DNA of 64,000 nucleotides from Aliidiomarina halalkaliphila (GTDB taxonomy: Bacteria > Pseudomonadota > Gammaproteobacteria > Enterobacterales > Alteromonadaceae): contig NZ_VJWL01000003.1 in NCBI RefSeq assembly GCF_007096385.1, positions 273,763-337,762 on the forward strand. The letters run 5' to 3'. Position numbers and translations under genes: made by a program. Shown here one piece after another: positions 17,747 to 29,846 of this stretch (its first letter is position 1; each line of letters starts with the position of its first letter). The notes under the pieces were generated by a model that ran no database searches, was not told where the DNA came from, and saw only the letters and a program-made list of their open reading frames with translations.

Positions 17747-19792
17747 ATGCAAGAGAATCAAAACCCGTTACTTCAGCCCTTTTTTCATCCCCCGTTTCAG
17801 GCGATTAAAGCGGAACATGTCCGCCCAGCTGTGGAAGAAGCCATTGCCCATTGTCGCGCCACTATTGACGATGTCGTGACGCAAGCACAACCCACGTGGA
17901 ACACATTAGTAGCCCCTCTCGAGCAAGCAGATGATGTGCTGAGTCGCATTTGGTCGCCGGTTTCACACATGAACGCAGTGGTGAGTGACGATGCCATGCG
18001 CGAAGCCCACGATAGCTGCTTGGAATTACTCTCGGAATACGCAACCTGGGTTGGCCAGCATGAAGGTTTATATCAGGCATATCAAAAACTGGCGGCATCC
18101 GCAGAGTTCGCGTCACTTAGCGAAGCACAACAGCGGGTGGTTACCGATACTATTCGTGATTTTCAATTATCGGGCGTGGGCTTGCCGGATGCGCAAAAGA
18201 AACGCTATGGCGATATTCAAAACCGTTTGTCGCAGCTCAGTTCACAGTTTAGCAATCACGTTCTCGACGCAACCCATCATTGGTATTGTCATGTGCAAGA
18301 CGAAAGTCGCCTAGCAGGCTTGCCTGAAAGCGCGATCGCATCGGCGCAGGAAGCGGCAAAAGAGCGTGAGCTTGATGGTTGGGTATTTACCTTGGATATC
18401 CCGTCGTATTTGCCGGTGATGATGTACTGCGAAGACCGGGAACTGCGGCGCGAAATGCAGGAAGCCTATACCACCCGTGCGTCGGACCAAGGGCCAAACG
18501 CAGGGCAATTTGATAACACGGCGATCATTGATGAGACGCTAGCTTTGCGCCATGAACTTGCTAATCTATTGGGTTTTGCCACCTATGCGGATGTGTCTTT
18601 AGCCACCAAAATGGCAGACAGCCCTGCGCAAGTGATGGCGTTTCTCGAGGATCTTGCTGAGCGGTCACTAGGGCAGGCAAAAGCGGAATTTGCAGAGATT
18701 AAAGCCTATGCACAATCGGAGCATGGGATCGATGAGCTTGAGGCTTGGGATGTGCCTTATTATGCCGAGAAGCTTAAACAAGCGTCCTTTTCCATTTCTG
18801 ATGAGCAGTTGCGACCATATTTCCCCGAGCAGCGCGTGGTTGAGGGGTTATTTACGGTGGCTGAGCGTTTGTTTGGCATTCGTATTATCGAGGCCGAGGC
18901 AGAAACTTGGCATCCCCATGTTCGTTATTTTGAAATTTTTGATGAAAAAAATCAGAAACGGGCTGGGTTCTATCTTGATCTCTACGCCCGCGGAAAAAAG
19001 CGCGGGGGTGCATGGATGGCCGATTGTGCGGTGCGCCGACGTTTGCCGAACGGACAGTTACAACTGCCGTTGGCCTACCTCACCTGTAATTTCAATAAGC
19101 CAGTGGGCGACAAGCCTGCGTTGTTTACGCACGATGAAGTGATCACCCTATTCCATGAATTTGGTCACGGGCTGCACCATATGCTCACGCAAATGGATGT
19201 GGCGGGAGTGTCTGGTATTAACGGGGTGGAATGGGATGCGGTCGAGTTACCCAGTCAGTTTCTTGAAAACTGGTGTTGGGAACCCGAGGCTTTGGCATTT
19301 ATATCGGGGCATTATGAAACCGGCGAACCTCTGCCACAGGATTTGTTAGACAAGATGCTAGCGGCGAAAAACTTTCAAGCGGCGATGCAAATGGTACGAC
19401 AGCTTGAGTTCTCGTTATTTGATATGGGTATTCACCAAGATCTTCAAGCGGGTCAACCGGGTCGTGTGCAAGAAATTCTGAACCGCGTTCGATCGCAGGT
19501 AGCGGTGGTGCGGCCCCCTGCTTACAATCGATTCCAGCATAGTTTTGGTCACATTTTTGCCGGTGGATATGCTGCAGGGTATTACAGCTACAAGTGGGCG
19601 GAGGTGTTGTCGGCGGATGCCTATGCACGTTTTGAGGAAGAAGGTATTTTCAATCCTCAAACTGGCCGCGACTTTCTCACTAAGATTTTGGAAAAAGGTG
19701 GAAGCCGCGACGCAAAAACCTTGTTTCGTGAGTTCCGTGGTCGTGAGCCAGAAATCAGTGCGCTCTTACGTCACTCAGGTATAGCGGCGTAA
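17747..19792 (+). CDS. prlC: Oligopeptidase A (M3 zinc metallopeptidase)
   Basis: A cytoplasmic zinc peptidase that degrades short peptides, including cleaved signal peptides. It has 681 residues, as in E. coli. The zinc site HEFGH is at residues 470-474 in LFHEFGHGLHHML, with the third ligand region EWDAVELPSQFLENW downstream. The C-terminal segment AGYYSYKWAEVLSADAYARF is a family hallmark. The E. coli gene is a heat-shock gene; here CTTGAA lies 56 bases upstream but the matching -10 is poor. A strong terminator follows. Confidence 0.96.
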   Translation: MQENQNPLLQPFFHPPFQAIKAEHVRPAVEEAIAHCRATIDDVVTQAQPTWNTLVAPLEQADDVLSRIWSPVSHMNAVVSDDAMREAHDSCLELLSEYATWVGQHEGLYQAYQKLAASAEFASLSEAQQRVVTDTIRDFQLSGVGLPDAQKKRYGDIQNRLSQLSSQFSNHVLDATHHWYCHVQDESRLAGLPESAIASAQEAAKERELDGWVFTLDIPSYLPVMMYCEDRELRREMQEAYTTRASDQGPNAGQFDNTAIIDETLALRHELANLLGFATYADVSLATKMADSPAQVMAFLEDLAERSLGQAKAEFAEIKAYAQSEHGIDELEAWDVPYYAEKLKQASFSISDEQLRPYFPEQRVVEGLFTVAERLFGIRIIEAEAETWHPHVRYFEIFDEKNQKRAGFYLDLYARGKKRGGAWMADCAVRRRLPNGQLQLPLAYLTCNFNKPVGDKPALFTHDEVITLFHEFGHGLHHMLTQMDVAGVSGINGVEWDAVELPSQFLENWCWEPEALAFISGHYETGEPLPQDLLDKMLAAKNFQAAMQMVRQLEFSLFDMGIHQDLQAGQPGRVQEILNRVRSQVAVVRPPAYNRFQHSFGHIFAGGYAAGYYSYKWAEVLSADAYARFEEEGIFNPQTGRDFLTKILEKGGSRDAKTLFREFRGREPEISALLRHSGIAA

Positions 19793-19808
19793 CGCGGCGT
19801 CGACCAGC

Positions 19809-19846
19809 AAAAAGCCCCGGGCTGTGGAGACAACCCGGGGCTTTTT
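19809..19846. terminator. Terminator between prlC and the DUF2970 gene
   Basis: A 13-bp stem AAAAAGCCCCGGG and its complement with a 12-base loop. A and T tails on both sides allow it to serve both convergent genes. Confidence 0.9.
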
Positions 19847-19860
19847 AGAATTTGGCGTTG

Positions 19861-20070
19861 TTAACCGGTGAGATTCATAACCAGCTTTACCACCGCAGCG
19901 ACGCTGAGTACAAAGAGCACCAAGATAATGACAAAAACGATGATATAAGCAAGTGGATTTCCTGCGGAGAAATCACGTTGACGGTTGGCCTCAGTTTGTA
20001 CACCAAACATGGCTGCGAGCACACTGATAACAACCGCAAATAACCCAGGGCGCTCTCGTTGTTCCGTCAT
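19861..20070 (-). CDS. DUF2970 family small membrane protein
   Basis: A 69-residue protein with the family pattern ERPGLFAVVISVLAAMFGVQ, then NRQRDF near residue 29, and one strong membrane helix (AYIIVFVIILVLFVLSVAAV, residues 41-60). The function of the family is unknown. It is followed upstream, 18 bases away, by another small membrane or periplasmic gene on the same strand, so they may be co-transcribed. A good length match and conserved basic motif make this a real gene despite its size. Confidence 0.85.
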   Translation of the reverse strand: MTEQRERPGLFAVVISVLAAMFGVQTEANRQRDFSAGNPLAYIIVFVIILVLFVLSVAAVVKLVMNLTG

Positions 20071-20088
20071 GATAAACTCACAGATCCT

Positions 20089-20370
20089 TTATGATGCAGG
20101 TTTTGACCCGCTCTGCTTATTGTTTTGATCATTGGATTTACCCAATGTGAGCTCTAGTAAATCCAGAAAATGGAATTGCGTTGAGCGGCTCTTGCCACTT
20201 GCCCAAGCAAACCAGTTTACGCTCCGTGTACATGTTTGGCTGACCGTTCGCTGGTCCCTATCGCGAACGTTTGTACGGCAGTCTTCAGCTTCCGCTGAAT
20301 AGGAGGCGTACTGTAGAGTCAATACACCCGTTACTGCCACCGCACACAGGCCTATGGTTAGTTTCAACAT
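20089..20370 (-). CDS. Small hypothetical protein with an N-terminal signal or anchor
   Basis: I do not recognise this 93-residue protein. It starts with a hydrophobic stretch (LKLTIGLCAVAVTGVLTL) that could be a signal peptide or a membrane anchor. The rest is polar, with two cysteines (DCRTN and QTCTRS) that could form a disulfide and a basic patch (ASGKSRSTQFHF). The C-terminal 20 residues are low complexity (Ser, Asn, Gln, Lys). GAGG lies about ten bases upstream of the ATG, which supports translation. It lies just upstream of the DUF2970 gene. Confidence 0.6.
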   Translation of the reverse strand: MLKLTIGLCAVAVTGVLTLQYASYSAEAEDCRTNVRDRDQRTVSQTCTRSVNWFAWASGKSRSTQFHFLDLLELTLGKSNDQNNKQSGSKPAS

Positions 20371-20524
20371 AGTCGACCTCGGAGCGCTTAATCCTTAACA
20401 AATACTACAACGTCCACTTTATCAGCAAGCGTAGGGGCAATCCAGAATTGTTTTTGGGTGCTTGGTGGCTCATGTGTTGATAGAATAGGAGAAATTTGTG
20501 GAAAATGACGCCAAAGGATACCGT

Positions 20525-21202
20525 ATGCGCGATTATCTCATTGCCCCTTCAATTTTATCTGCCGACTTCGCTCGCTTGGGTGAAGAAGTGGACGCAGTGC
20601 TCGCGGCGGGAGCCGATGTGGTGCACTTTGATGTGATGGATAATCACTTTGTGCCGAATCTCACCATTGGCCCTATGGTCTGCCAAGCATTGCGTGATTA
20701 CGGTATCACCGCACCTATCGATGTTCATTTAATGGTACAGCCGGTAGATGCCATTGTGCCCCAATTTGCAAAAGCAGGGGCGAGTATCATTACTTTCCAT
20801 CCAGAAGCCTCTACACACATAGACCGCACCCTACAGTTAATTCGTGATCAGGGTTGTAAAGCGGGTTTGGTGTTTAATCCGGCGACGCCACTGCATTACT
20901 TGGATTACGTGATGGATAAAGTGGATATTATCTTATTGATGTCGGTGAATCCGGGGTTTGGTGGTCAGTCGTTTATTCCCAGCACCCTTGATAAGTTACG
21001 TGAAGTACGGGCGCGCATCGATCAGAGCGGACGCGATATTATTTTAGAGGTCGACGGTGGTGTAAAAACCGATAACATTCGCGCTATCGCGGATGCGGGC
21101 GCTGATATGTTTGTCGCCGGTTCGGCCATTTTTAATCAACCGGACTACAGTCAGGTGATTCGTCAAATGCGCGACGAACTGGCCCAAGTGTCACGGTCGT
21201 AA
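20525..21202 (+). CDS. rpe: Ribulose-phosphate 3-epimerase
   Basis: Interconverts ribulose 5-phosphate and xylulose 5-phosphate in the pentose phosphate pathway. The TIM-barrel protein has 225 residues with all signatures: [51 protein letters not shown] and LEVDGGV. The ATG at 20525 matches the family start and has AAAGGA upstream. An in-frame GTG at 20498 has an even better AGGAG and would add nine residues. It is followed by trpS and pabA on the same strand, as in many gammaproteobacteria where rpe, gph and trpS cluster; gph is absent here. Confidence 0.96.
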   Translation: MRDYLIAPSILSADFARLGEEVDAVLAAGADVVHFDVMDNHFVPNLTIGPMVCQALRDYGITAPIDVHLMVQPVDAIVPQFAKAGASIITFHPEASTHIDRTLQLIRDQGCKAGLVFNPATPLHYLDYVMDKVDIILLMSVNPGFGGQSFIPSTLDKLREVRARIDQSGRDIILEVDGGVKTDNIRAIADAGADMFVAGSAIFNQPDYSQVIRQMRDELAQVSRS

Positions 21203-21274
21203 TTTGCATTGAATTTTCTCTATTGATGATGTCATCACGAGTGAATACAGAGAACGCTAACTAGGAAACTGCAC

Positions 21275-22279
21275 ATGAACAAACCCGTTGTATTAAGTGG
21301 CTGCCAGCCTTCCGGACAATTAACTATTGGCAACTATATGGGCGCTTTGCGGCAGTGGGTAGCAATGCAGGACACACATCAGTGTCATTTTATGTTGGTG
21401 GATTTACACGCGATTACGGTACGTCAAGATCCCGCGGCGCTGCGCGCAGCTACGCTGGATGGCTTAGCGCTTTATCTTGCCTGTGGTTTAGACCCTGAGA
21501 AGAGCACCTTGTTCTTACAGTCTCATGTACCGCAACATGCGGAGCTCGCTTGGATCCTCAATTGCTATACGCAAATGGGTGAGCTCAACCGGATGACCCA
21601 GTACAAAGATAAATCCCAGAAGCAAGAATCCAACATGAATGCGGGTTTATTTACTTACCCGGTGCTAATGGCGGCAGACATCTTGTTGTATAACGCCAAC
21701 GAAGTTCCGGTGGGCAATGACCAAAAACAACATTTAGAACTGGCTCGAGATGTAGCAACGCGCTTTAACAATATTTACGGCGACGTATTTGTGGTGCCGG
21801 AGCCATTTATTCCGCAACACGGCGCTCGGATTATGAGTTTGCAAGATGCCAGCAAGAAGATGTCGAAATCCGATGATAATCCGAAGAACTACATTGGTTT
21901 GTTGGAAGATCCAAAGAAGATTGCCAAGAAAATAAAGAGTGCGGTCACAGATTCTGAAGATCCGCCTCGTGTGGCTTACGATCCCTCGGAGAAGGCTGGT
22001 GTGGCAAACTTACTAACCTTGTTAAGCGGTGCCACCGGACGTAGTATTGATTCTCTAGTCGCGGAATACGAAGGGAAAATGTACGGTCATCTAAAGGGCG
22101 ACGTTGCCGATGCTGTGGTTGCTCTATTGGAGCCAATCCAACAGCGCTATCACGAGTTGCGGGCGGATCAAGCCACTTTAGATGCAGTCATGCACAAGGG
22201 CGCCGAGAAGGCATCGGCGGAGGCACAAGCAACCTTGCGTCGCGTGTATGATGCCGTTGGCTTTGTATTACCGCGATAA
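21275..22279 (+). CDS. trpS: Tryptophanyl-tRNA synthetase
   Basis: Charges tRNA-Trp with tryptophan. It is a class I synthetase of 334 residues, identical in length to the E. coli enzyme. The HIGH-like motif is in [14 protein letters not shown] (residues 13-26), and the KMSKS motif is in [12 protein letters not shown] (about residues 191-202). Family segments [20 protein letters not shown] and [13 protein letters not shown] are present. The ribosome site is AGGAAA. It lies between rpe and pabA and is probably part of the same transcript. Confidence 0.97.
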   Translation: MNKPVVLSGCQPSGQLTIGNYMGALRQWVAMQDTHQCHFMLVDLHAITVRQDPAALRAATLDGLALYLACGLDPEKSTLFLQSHVPQHAELAWILNCYTQMGELNRMTQYKDKSQKQESNMNAGLFTYPVLMAADILLYNANEVPVGNDQKQHLELARDVATRFNNIYGDVFVVPEPFIPQHGARIMSLQDASKKMSKSDDNPKNYIGLLEDPKKIAKKIKSAVTDSEDPPRVAYDPSEKAGVANLLTLLSGATGRSIDSLVAEYEGKMYGHLKGDVADAVVALLEPIQQRYHELRADQATLDAVMHKGAEKASAEAQATLRRVYDAVGFVLPR

Positions 22280-22303
22280 AAGCGAGCCAAGGGTGCGTGT
22301 CCA

Positions 22304-22963
22304 TTGATTCTATTGATCGATAATTACGATTCATTTACGCATAATTTAGCACGCTATTTTCAAGAGCTTGGCTATGAGGTGCGGGTGATTCGAAATGACG
22401 CCATCGATGTTGCCGGAATTCTTGCGCTAGATCCTCAGGCCTTGGTGATTTCACCGGGGCCGTGCACGCCAAATGAGGCTGGAATTTCATTAGCCGCGAT
22501 TCGTGCCTTTGCCGACAAAATTCCAATTCTAGGTGTGTGCCTCGGGCACCAAGCCATAGGCCAGGTGTTCGGAGGGCGCGTGGTGCGTGCGCAGCAAGTG
22601 ATGCACGGTAAGCGTTCTACTATCACACATAATCACAGCACCCTGTTTCGCGGCTTGCCGGCGAGTTTTCCAGTGGTGCGCTACCACTCTTTAGTGGTCG
22701 AAGAACCAAGCCTACCGGAGTGTTTGCGTATTGATGCACGGGTAGTGCCGCGGGCTGAACAACAGGATGTACCGGGTGAGATTATGGCGTTATCTCACCG
22801 TGATTTACCGATATTTGGGGTGCAATTCCATCCGGAGTCGGTTTTAAGTGGCTATGGCCATGATATTCTTGAAAACTTTTGTCGGCTCGTCGACAAAAAA
22901 GGTAGTCAAACAGGGATCCAAGAGCGCATAACCACGCAACGAGAACCCCTCCCTTCTGCATAG
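22304..22963 (+). CDS. pabA: Aminodeoxychorismate / anthranilate synthase glutaminase subunit
   Basis: A class I glutamine amidotransferase that supplies ammonia for making 4-amino-4-deoxychorismate (folate) or anthranilate. The protein has 219 residues with the nucleophile in [11 protein letters not shown] and the catalytic His-Glu in FHPES. Its neighbours argD, astA and astD are the usual ones for pabA in Vibrio and Shewanella relatives, so I favour pabA over trpG, but the protein may serve both. The start is TTG at 22304: no ATG fits the family start [12 protein letters not shown], and AGGG lies about ten bases upstream. A C-terminal tail of about 25 residues exceeds the family norm. Confidence 0.9.
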   Translation: MILLIDNYDSFTHNLARYFQELGYEVRVIRNDAIDVAGILALDPQALVISPGPCTPNEAGISLAAIRAFADKIPILGVCLGHQAIGQVFGGRVVRAQQVMHGKRSTITHNHSTLFRGLPASFPVVRYHSLVVEEPSLPECLRIDARVVPRAEQQDVPGEIMALSHRDLPIFGVQFHPESVLSGYGHDILENFCRLVDKKGSQTGIQERITTQREPLPSA

Positions 22964-22999
22964 TTATGCGACCGATCTGCAATTCTAATTTACCTTTAA

Positions 23000-24352
<1,353 letters not shown>

Positions 24353-24361
24353 GGGCAGATT

Positions 24362-25375
24362 ATGCTAGTCGTTCGGCCAATTGAGGCGCGAGATTATGAA
24401 GCGCTGTACGCCTGTGCGGTGGAGTCGGGACACGGCTTCACCTCGCTGCCGGTGGATGAAACCCTATTAAAGCGTCGGATTTCTCGTGCCGAAGAAGCCT
24501 TTGCTCTGACAACTGTTGAACAACCGGGCGAAGAGGGTTATCTGTTCGTAATGGAAGATACTGATACCCAAGAAATCGTGGGTGTTAGTGCCATCGAAGC
24601 GGCGGTTGGTTTGTCGTCTGCCTTCTATCATTACCATGTTGGCCGGGTAGTTCATCACTCGGCCAAACACAATGTGTACAACAACTTACAAACTTTAACC
24701 CTGTGTAATGATTACACCGGAGTAAGCGAGCTGTGTACTTTGTTTTTGCGGGAACCCTATCGGAAAGGGCGTAACGGCCGAGTCTTGAGTAAGTTTCGTT
24801 TGCTCTTTATGGCCCAATTTCGGCAGCGTTTTGCTGATACGGTTATCGCCGAAATGCGTGGAATCTCTGATGAAGATGGTCGCTCGCCATTCTGGGCGTG
24901 GCTGGAGAAGCATTTCTTTACCATGGATTTCCCCAGTGCCGATTATCTCACCGGAATCGGTGAAAAGACCTTTATCGCTGAATTGATGCCTAAATTTCCT
25001 ATCTACGTCAATTTGTTGGATAAAAGCGCTCAAGAAGTAGTGGGCAAAGTGCATCAAAATACGGTGCCAGCTTTGAAATTATTAACCTCAGAAGGTTTTC
25101 GCTTCCGCGGGTATATCGACATCTTTGATGCGGGACCCACTGTGGAAGCTGAGATCAAGCAGTTACGCACGGTGCGCAATAGTCGCCTGATGAAAGTGCG
25201 GGTTGGTCGCCCGGAAGTGGCAGAAAACGTATTGCTGTGTAATACCAAGTTGAAAGATTTTCGCGCCTGTCAGGCGGATGTGACCTGTAACGGCGATGAC
25301 GTGATCATGACAGAAGAAACGGCGCAGGCCTTAGGCGTTGCCGCCGGTGATCACGTGCGGTTAGCTGCCCTGTAG
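24362..25375 (+). CDS. astA: Arginine N-succinyltransferase
   Basis: First step of the ammonia-producing arginine succinyltransferase pathway: succinyl-CoA plus arginine gives N2-succinylarginine. It has 337 residues, the normal length. Family segments: VVRPIEARDYEALYACAVES, VGVSAIEAAVGLSSAFYHYH, CTLFLREPYRKGRNGRVLSK and MPKFPIYVNLL. It starts nine bases after argD and is followed 34 bases later by astD, so the three form an operon. The enzymes for the next steps, astB and astE, are not in the window. Confidence 0.96.
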   Translation: MLVVRPIEARDYEALYACAVESGHGFTSLPVDETLLKRRISRAEEAFALTTVEQPGEEGYLFVMEDTDTQEIVGVSAIEAAVGLSSAFYHYHVGRVVHHSAKHNVYNNLQTLTLCNDYTGVSELCTLFLREPYRKGRNGRVLSKFRLLFMAQFRQRFADTVIAEMRGISDEDGRSPFWAWLEKHFFTMDFPSADYLTGIGEKTFIAELMPKFPIYVNLLDKSAQEVVGKVHQNTVPALKLLTSEGFRFRGYIDIFDAGPTVEAEIKQLRTVRNSRLMKVRVGRPEVAENVLLCNTKLKDFRACQADVTCNGDDVIMTEETAQALGVAAGDHVRLAAL

Positions 25376-25406
25376 GCGGCCACATTTAACGAATAACGAG
25401 GAATGA

Positions 25407-26885
<1,479 letters not shown>

Positions 26886-26895
26886 GAGGTAACCT

Positions 26896-27315
26896 ATGGC
26901 AAAGCCAATGTCTGCACAGGTTCGTTGGGTCGATGGTTTAAAGTTTGTGGCCACTTCGGGGAGCGGTCATGCTGTCGTGATGGACGGCGATGGTGCCGCG
27001 AACGCGCCTAGCCCCATGGAAATGGTGTTAATGGCCGCGGGCAGCTGTTCATCGGTGGATGTGGTTAGTATTTTACAGAAGGCCAAGCAGAAGGTTCGCA
27101 CGGTCGAAGTAAAGCTCGATGGGCAGCGTGCAGAAGGCACCCCTGCTGTATTCACCGACATTCACATGACCTTTGTTATATATGGCCACGACGTGTCCGA
27201 GAATCATGTAGAACGAGCAGTTAAGCTCAGCGCGGATAAGTACTGCTCAGTATCGATTATGCTCGGGAAAAGCGTGAATATTAGCCATAGTTACGAGATT
27301 ATAAACGAGGCTTAA
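26896..27315 (+). CDS. OsmC/Ohr family protein (YhfA-like)
   Basis: Belongs to the OsmC fold family, some of whose members reduce organic peroxides using two cysteines. The protein has 139 residues with AAGSCSSVDVVSIL and the C-terminal SADKYCSVSIMLGKSV holding the two Cys, near residues 51 and 117. Length and sequence fit the YhfA branch, whose function is unclear. The neighbour prkB is also YhfA's neighbour in E. coli, which supports the assignment. It may be transcribed with the ast genes. AGAGGT lies before the start. Confidence 0.88.
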   Translation: MAKPMSAQVRWVDGLKFVATSGSGHAVVMDGDGAANAPSPMEMVLMAAGSCSSVDVVSILQKAKQKVRTVEVKLDGQRAEGTPAVFTDIHMTFVIYGHDVSENHVERAVKLSADKYCSVSIMLGKSVNISHSYEIINEA

Positions 27316-27328
27316 CTTCGCTACTACG

Positions 27329-27357
27329 CTGCGGTGGGGAGTTGTTCTCGACCGCAG
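27329..27357. other. Hairpin between the convergent OsmC and prkB genes
   Basis: CTGCGGT and ACCGCAG form a 7-bp stem with a 15-base loop. No T-run is present on either side, so termination is uncertain. Confidence 0.4.
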
Positions 27358-27373
27358 TGAGTGCGCCCTACTA

Positions 27374-28261
27374 TTAGTCTTGTTCCTGAATAATCGCTCG
27401 TTGTTTGCGATCCATCAGCCGTTCAATTAACGGCGCTAAAATCAGTTCCATGGCCAGTCCCATTTTACCTCCCGGCACCACTAACGTATTGATCCGCGAC
27501 ATAAATGAGCCGTCGATCATCTGCAAGTAGTAGGTAAAATCTGGATTCGGAATACCACGAAAGCGAATCACCACAAAGCTCTCATCCATAGAGGGAATAT
27601 CCTTGGCACTAAATGGATTCGAGGTATCCACTGTGGGGACGCGCTGAAAGTTGATATGGGTACGGGAAAATTGCGGCACAATATGGTGAATATAATCATC
27701 CATACTGCGTACGATACTCTGCGCCACACTTTCTCGAGAATGGCCCCGCTCTGAGGTGTCCCGAATAATTTTTTGTATCCACTCCAAGTTCACAATGGGC
27801 ACCATGCCAATCATCAGATCGACATGGGAAGCCACATCATAATCGTCGGCGGCAACGGCGCCGTGCAGTCCTTCGTAGAAAAGCAAATCGGTATCGGCAG
27901 GGAGCATCTCCCATGGCGTAAAGGTACCGGGCATCTGGTTGTAAGGCACTGCATCATCAAAGCTGTGCAAATAGCGACGATGCCGGCCGGAGCCGGTGCT
28001 GCCATAGGTTTTAAATAGCGATTCAAGGGCTTTAAAATCGTTTGCTTCTGGACCAAAGTAGCTAATGTGCTTGCCTTGCTCCTGTGCTTTACGAATGGCG
28101 ACATCCATTTCTGGACGTGTATACCGATGGAAGCTATCTCCTTCAACGAAAGCCGCATTCAACCGAAGGCTGCGAAAGATATGACGCACAGCCTGGCTGG
28201 TGGTCGTGGTTCCCGAACCGGACGACCCCGTAACGGCGATAATTGGATGGCGATCAGACAT
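27374..28261 (-). CDS. prkB: PrkB-type phosphoribulokinase homolog
   Basis: A P-loop kinase of 295 residues with Walker A GSSGSGTTTTS (residues 12-22), VEGDSFHRYTRPEMD and FYEGLHGAV. It resembles phosphoribulokinase of the Calvin cycle, but this short form is widespread in non-autotrophic gammaproteobacteria, where its true substrate is not settled. No RuBisCO gene is in view. It is convergent with the OsmC gene and sits 24 bases downstream of slyX, matching the general E. coli neighbourhood (yhfA, prkB, slyX, fkpA). Confidence 0.92.
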   Translation of the reverse strand: MSDRHPIIAVTGSSGSGTTTTSQAVRHIFRSLRLNAAFVEGDSFHRYTRPEMDVAIRKAQEQGKHISYFGPEANDFKALESLFKTYGSTGSGRHRRYLHSFDDAVPYNQMPGTFTPWEMLPADTDLLFYEGLHGAVAADDYDVASHVDLMIGMVPIVNLEWIQKIIRDTSERGHSRESVAQSIVRSMDDYIHHIVPQFSRTHINFQRVPTVDTSNPFSAKDIPSMDESFVVIRFRGIPNPDFTYYLQMIDGSFMSRINTLVVPGGKMGLAMELILAPLIERLMDRKQRAIIQEQD

Positions 28262-28285
28262 GAATAACTCCCTTCGGAAATGGTT

Positions 28286-28528
28286 TTAATAGTGCGGTGG
28301 ACGCTCGTCTATGGGCGCGTCTTTTTGGTCGTCGTCTAATTGTTGTACACGTTCTACCATTAAAATCATATGTTTGTGTAACTTCTGTAACTCACGATTT
28401 TGTTCCGTAATTAAATCATTGAGCTCCGCGATGGTATCTTCTTGAAAGGCTAACTGGGTTTCAAGTCGTTCCATACGTTCTGCAATTTCATTAACTGTTA
28501 CATCGATCTTTGGTGATTCTTTACTCAT
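28286..28528 (-). CDS. slyX: SlyX family protein
   Basis: A small coiled-coil protein of about 80 residues. Heptad-like segments run through MERLETQLAFQEDTIAELND and QNRELQKLHKHMILMVERVQ, and the C-terminus ends in the family hallmark ERPPHY. The function is unknown. The ATG at 28528 gives MSKESPK; another in-frame ATG at 28543 would add five residues, and neither has a strong ribosome site. It is divergent from the FKBP lipoprotein gene, the same arrangement as slyX and fkpA in E. coli. Confidence 0.9.
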   Translation of the reverse strand: MSKESPKIDVTVNEIAERMERLETQLAFQEDTIAELNDLITEQNRELQKLHKHMILMVERVQQLDDDQKDAPIDERPPHY

Positions 28529-28644
28529 TCTTACTTTATCCATTGGTCATTTGCGCGTATTTACGTATATGATAGGCGCCTGATTTTGGTGTGCGCTTCT
28601 CAGGAATTGTACACGACCGAACCTACATGATAGCGGAGAATTGA

Positions 28645-29643
28645 ATGAAATTAATGACAAAGTGGTTCCTAGTTGTTGCAGGAACAGCATTATTGGCCGC
28701 CTGTGGCCCGTCCCCAGACCGCATTAATCTGAATCAAGAGCATGATGCTCGTTCTTATGCCGTTGGTGCCGCATCGCTGCGGGAAGCGCAACAATTAATT
28801 GAAATGATTGGTGAAGAATCACCAGATCTTGGTCGTGAAGAGAAGCACGAATTGCTGCACGTGGGCTTTGTTGATGTACTCAACCGTAAGCCACGCATGG
28901 AAGAGCAGATGATATCGCTAGAATTGATGGTGCGTGGCTTACAAGACGCGCCAGCGATGGCTGATTTGCCAGCGATTAAAGAGGTGACCATCGATGATGA
29001 TGAGACCTCGTCACAGCTTTACATGTTAGGTGCATACATGGGACTGCAAGTGCTCATGGTGGATAACCTGCTACAGGATTACGAGAAAGGCATTAGCGGC
29101 CGCATCGCTTCGATTGGCTTTCTAGAAGCGCTGGCAAATGAAAGCCGCATGAGCGCAGAAGAAATTAATACGCAGTGGGAAATCATCCGCGACATCCTGA
29201 CGACACCAGCGCCGGGTGTTGATGAAGTGATGTCTGAAAACCACGCAGCGGGTTTGGCCTATTTAGAAGAAAATGCCAAACGTGAAGGCGTGATGATCAC
29301 TGATTCAGGCTTGCAGTATGAAGTTCTGCAAGAAGGTGACCCAGAGGGTGTGTCGCCAAAAGCGACAGACATCGTGGTTGTGCACTACGAAGGCTGGTTG
29401 GTAAGTGGTGAGATATTTGATAGCTCAGTTGAGCGGAACCAAACGGCAAGCTTCCAGTTAAATCGCGTGATCCCCGGGTGGACTGAGGGTATTCAGCTGA
29501 TGCAAGTGGGTGCGAAGTACCGGTTCGTGATTCCGCATGAATTGGCGTATGCAGATACTCAACGTGGACCAATGATTGCCCCTTATTCGGTGCTGATTTT
29601 TGAAGTAGAACTGGTAGATGTGGTTTCTACTGAAGCGAATTAA
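28645..29643 (+). CDS. FKBP-type peptidyl-prolyl isomerase, lipoprotein (FkpA-like)
   Basis: A folding helper in the cell envelope. The signal peptide ends in a lipobox with Cys20 (LLAAC), so unlike E. coli FkpA, which is soluble in the periplasm, this one is lipid-anchored. Residues 30-190 form an FKBP N-terminal dimerisation region; residues 220-325 are the isomerase domain (VVVHYEGWLVSGEIFDSSVE, then VIPGWTEGIQLMQVGAKYRF). It has 332 residues. The ribosome site is GCGGAGAA before the ATG. A terminator follows. The position next to slyX matches fkpA, but the lipobox and added length make me leave the symbol open. Confidence 0.9.
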   Translation: MKLMTKWFLVVAGTALLAACGPSPDRINLNQEHDARSYAVGAASLREAQQLIEMIGEESPDLGREEKHELLHVGFVDVLNRKPRMEEQMISLELMVRGLQDAPAMADLPAIKEVTIDDDETSSQLYMLGAYMGLQVLMVDNLLQDYEKGISGRIASIGFLEALANESRMSAEEINTQWEIIRDILTTPAPGVDEVMSENHAAGLAYLEENAKREGVMITDSGLQYEVLQEGDPEGVSPKATDIVVVHYEGWLVSGEIFDSSVERNQTASFQLNRVIPGWTEGIQLMQVGAKYRFVIPHELAYADTQRGPMIAPYSVLIFEVELVDVVSTEAN

Positions 29644-29678
29644 GGCTTGCCTTCGATAGCATCTCTAATGTGAGCGGG

Positions 29679-29711
29679 AGCCTCTAATCTGCAAAGGTTA
29701 GGGGCTTTTTT
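29679..29711 (+). terminator. Terminator of the FKBP lipoprotein gene
   Basis: AGCCTCTAA pairs with TTAGGGGCT (one G-U pair), followed by six T residues. Confidence 0.8.
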
Positions 29712-29722
29712 ATGGCGCCAGG

Positions 29723-29739
29723 CCAACGCAGTGCGTTGG
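29723..29739. repeat. 17-base palindrome, copy 1
   Basis: CCAACGCA, one G, TGCGTTGG. The same palindrome with a T in the centre lies after groEL at 55895. It could be a protein-binding site or a small mobile palindrome. Confidence 0.5.
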
Positions 29740-29783
29740 GTACGGGCAACAATTCCGCCCTAGGAATGGCAGTGAATAGATGC

Positions 29784-29815
29784 AAAAAAGGCCAGTGGTA
29801 GGTGCCACTGGCCTT
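29784..29815 (-). terminator. Terminator of rsd (minus strand)
   Basis: AAGGCCAGTGG and its perfect complement form an 11-bp stem with a six-base loop. Read on the minus strand it ends in a T-run (A-run at 29784-29789). Confidence 0.85.
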
Positions 29816-29846
29816 ATGGTTTCTCGCGGTCGCTGCCATCGATCCA

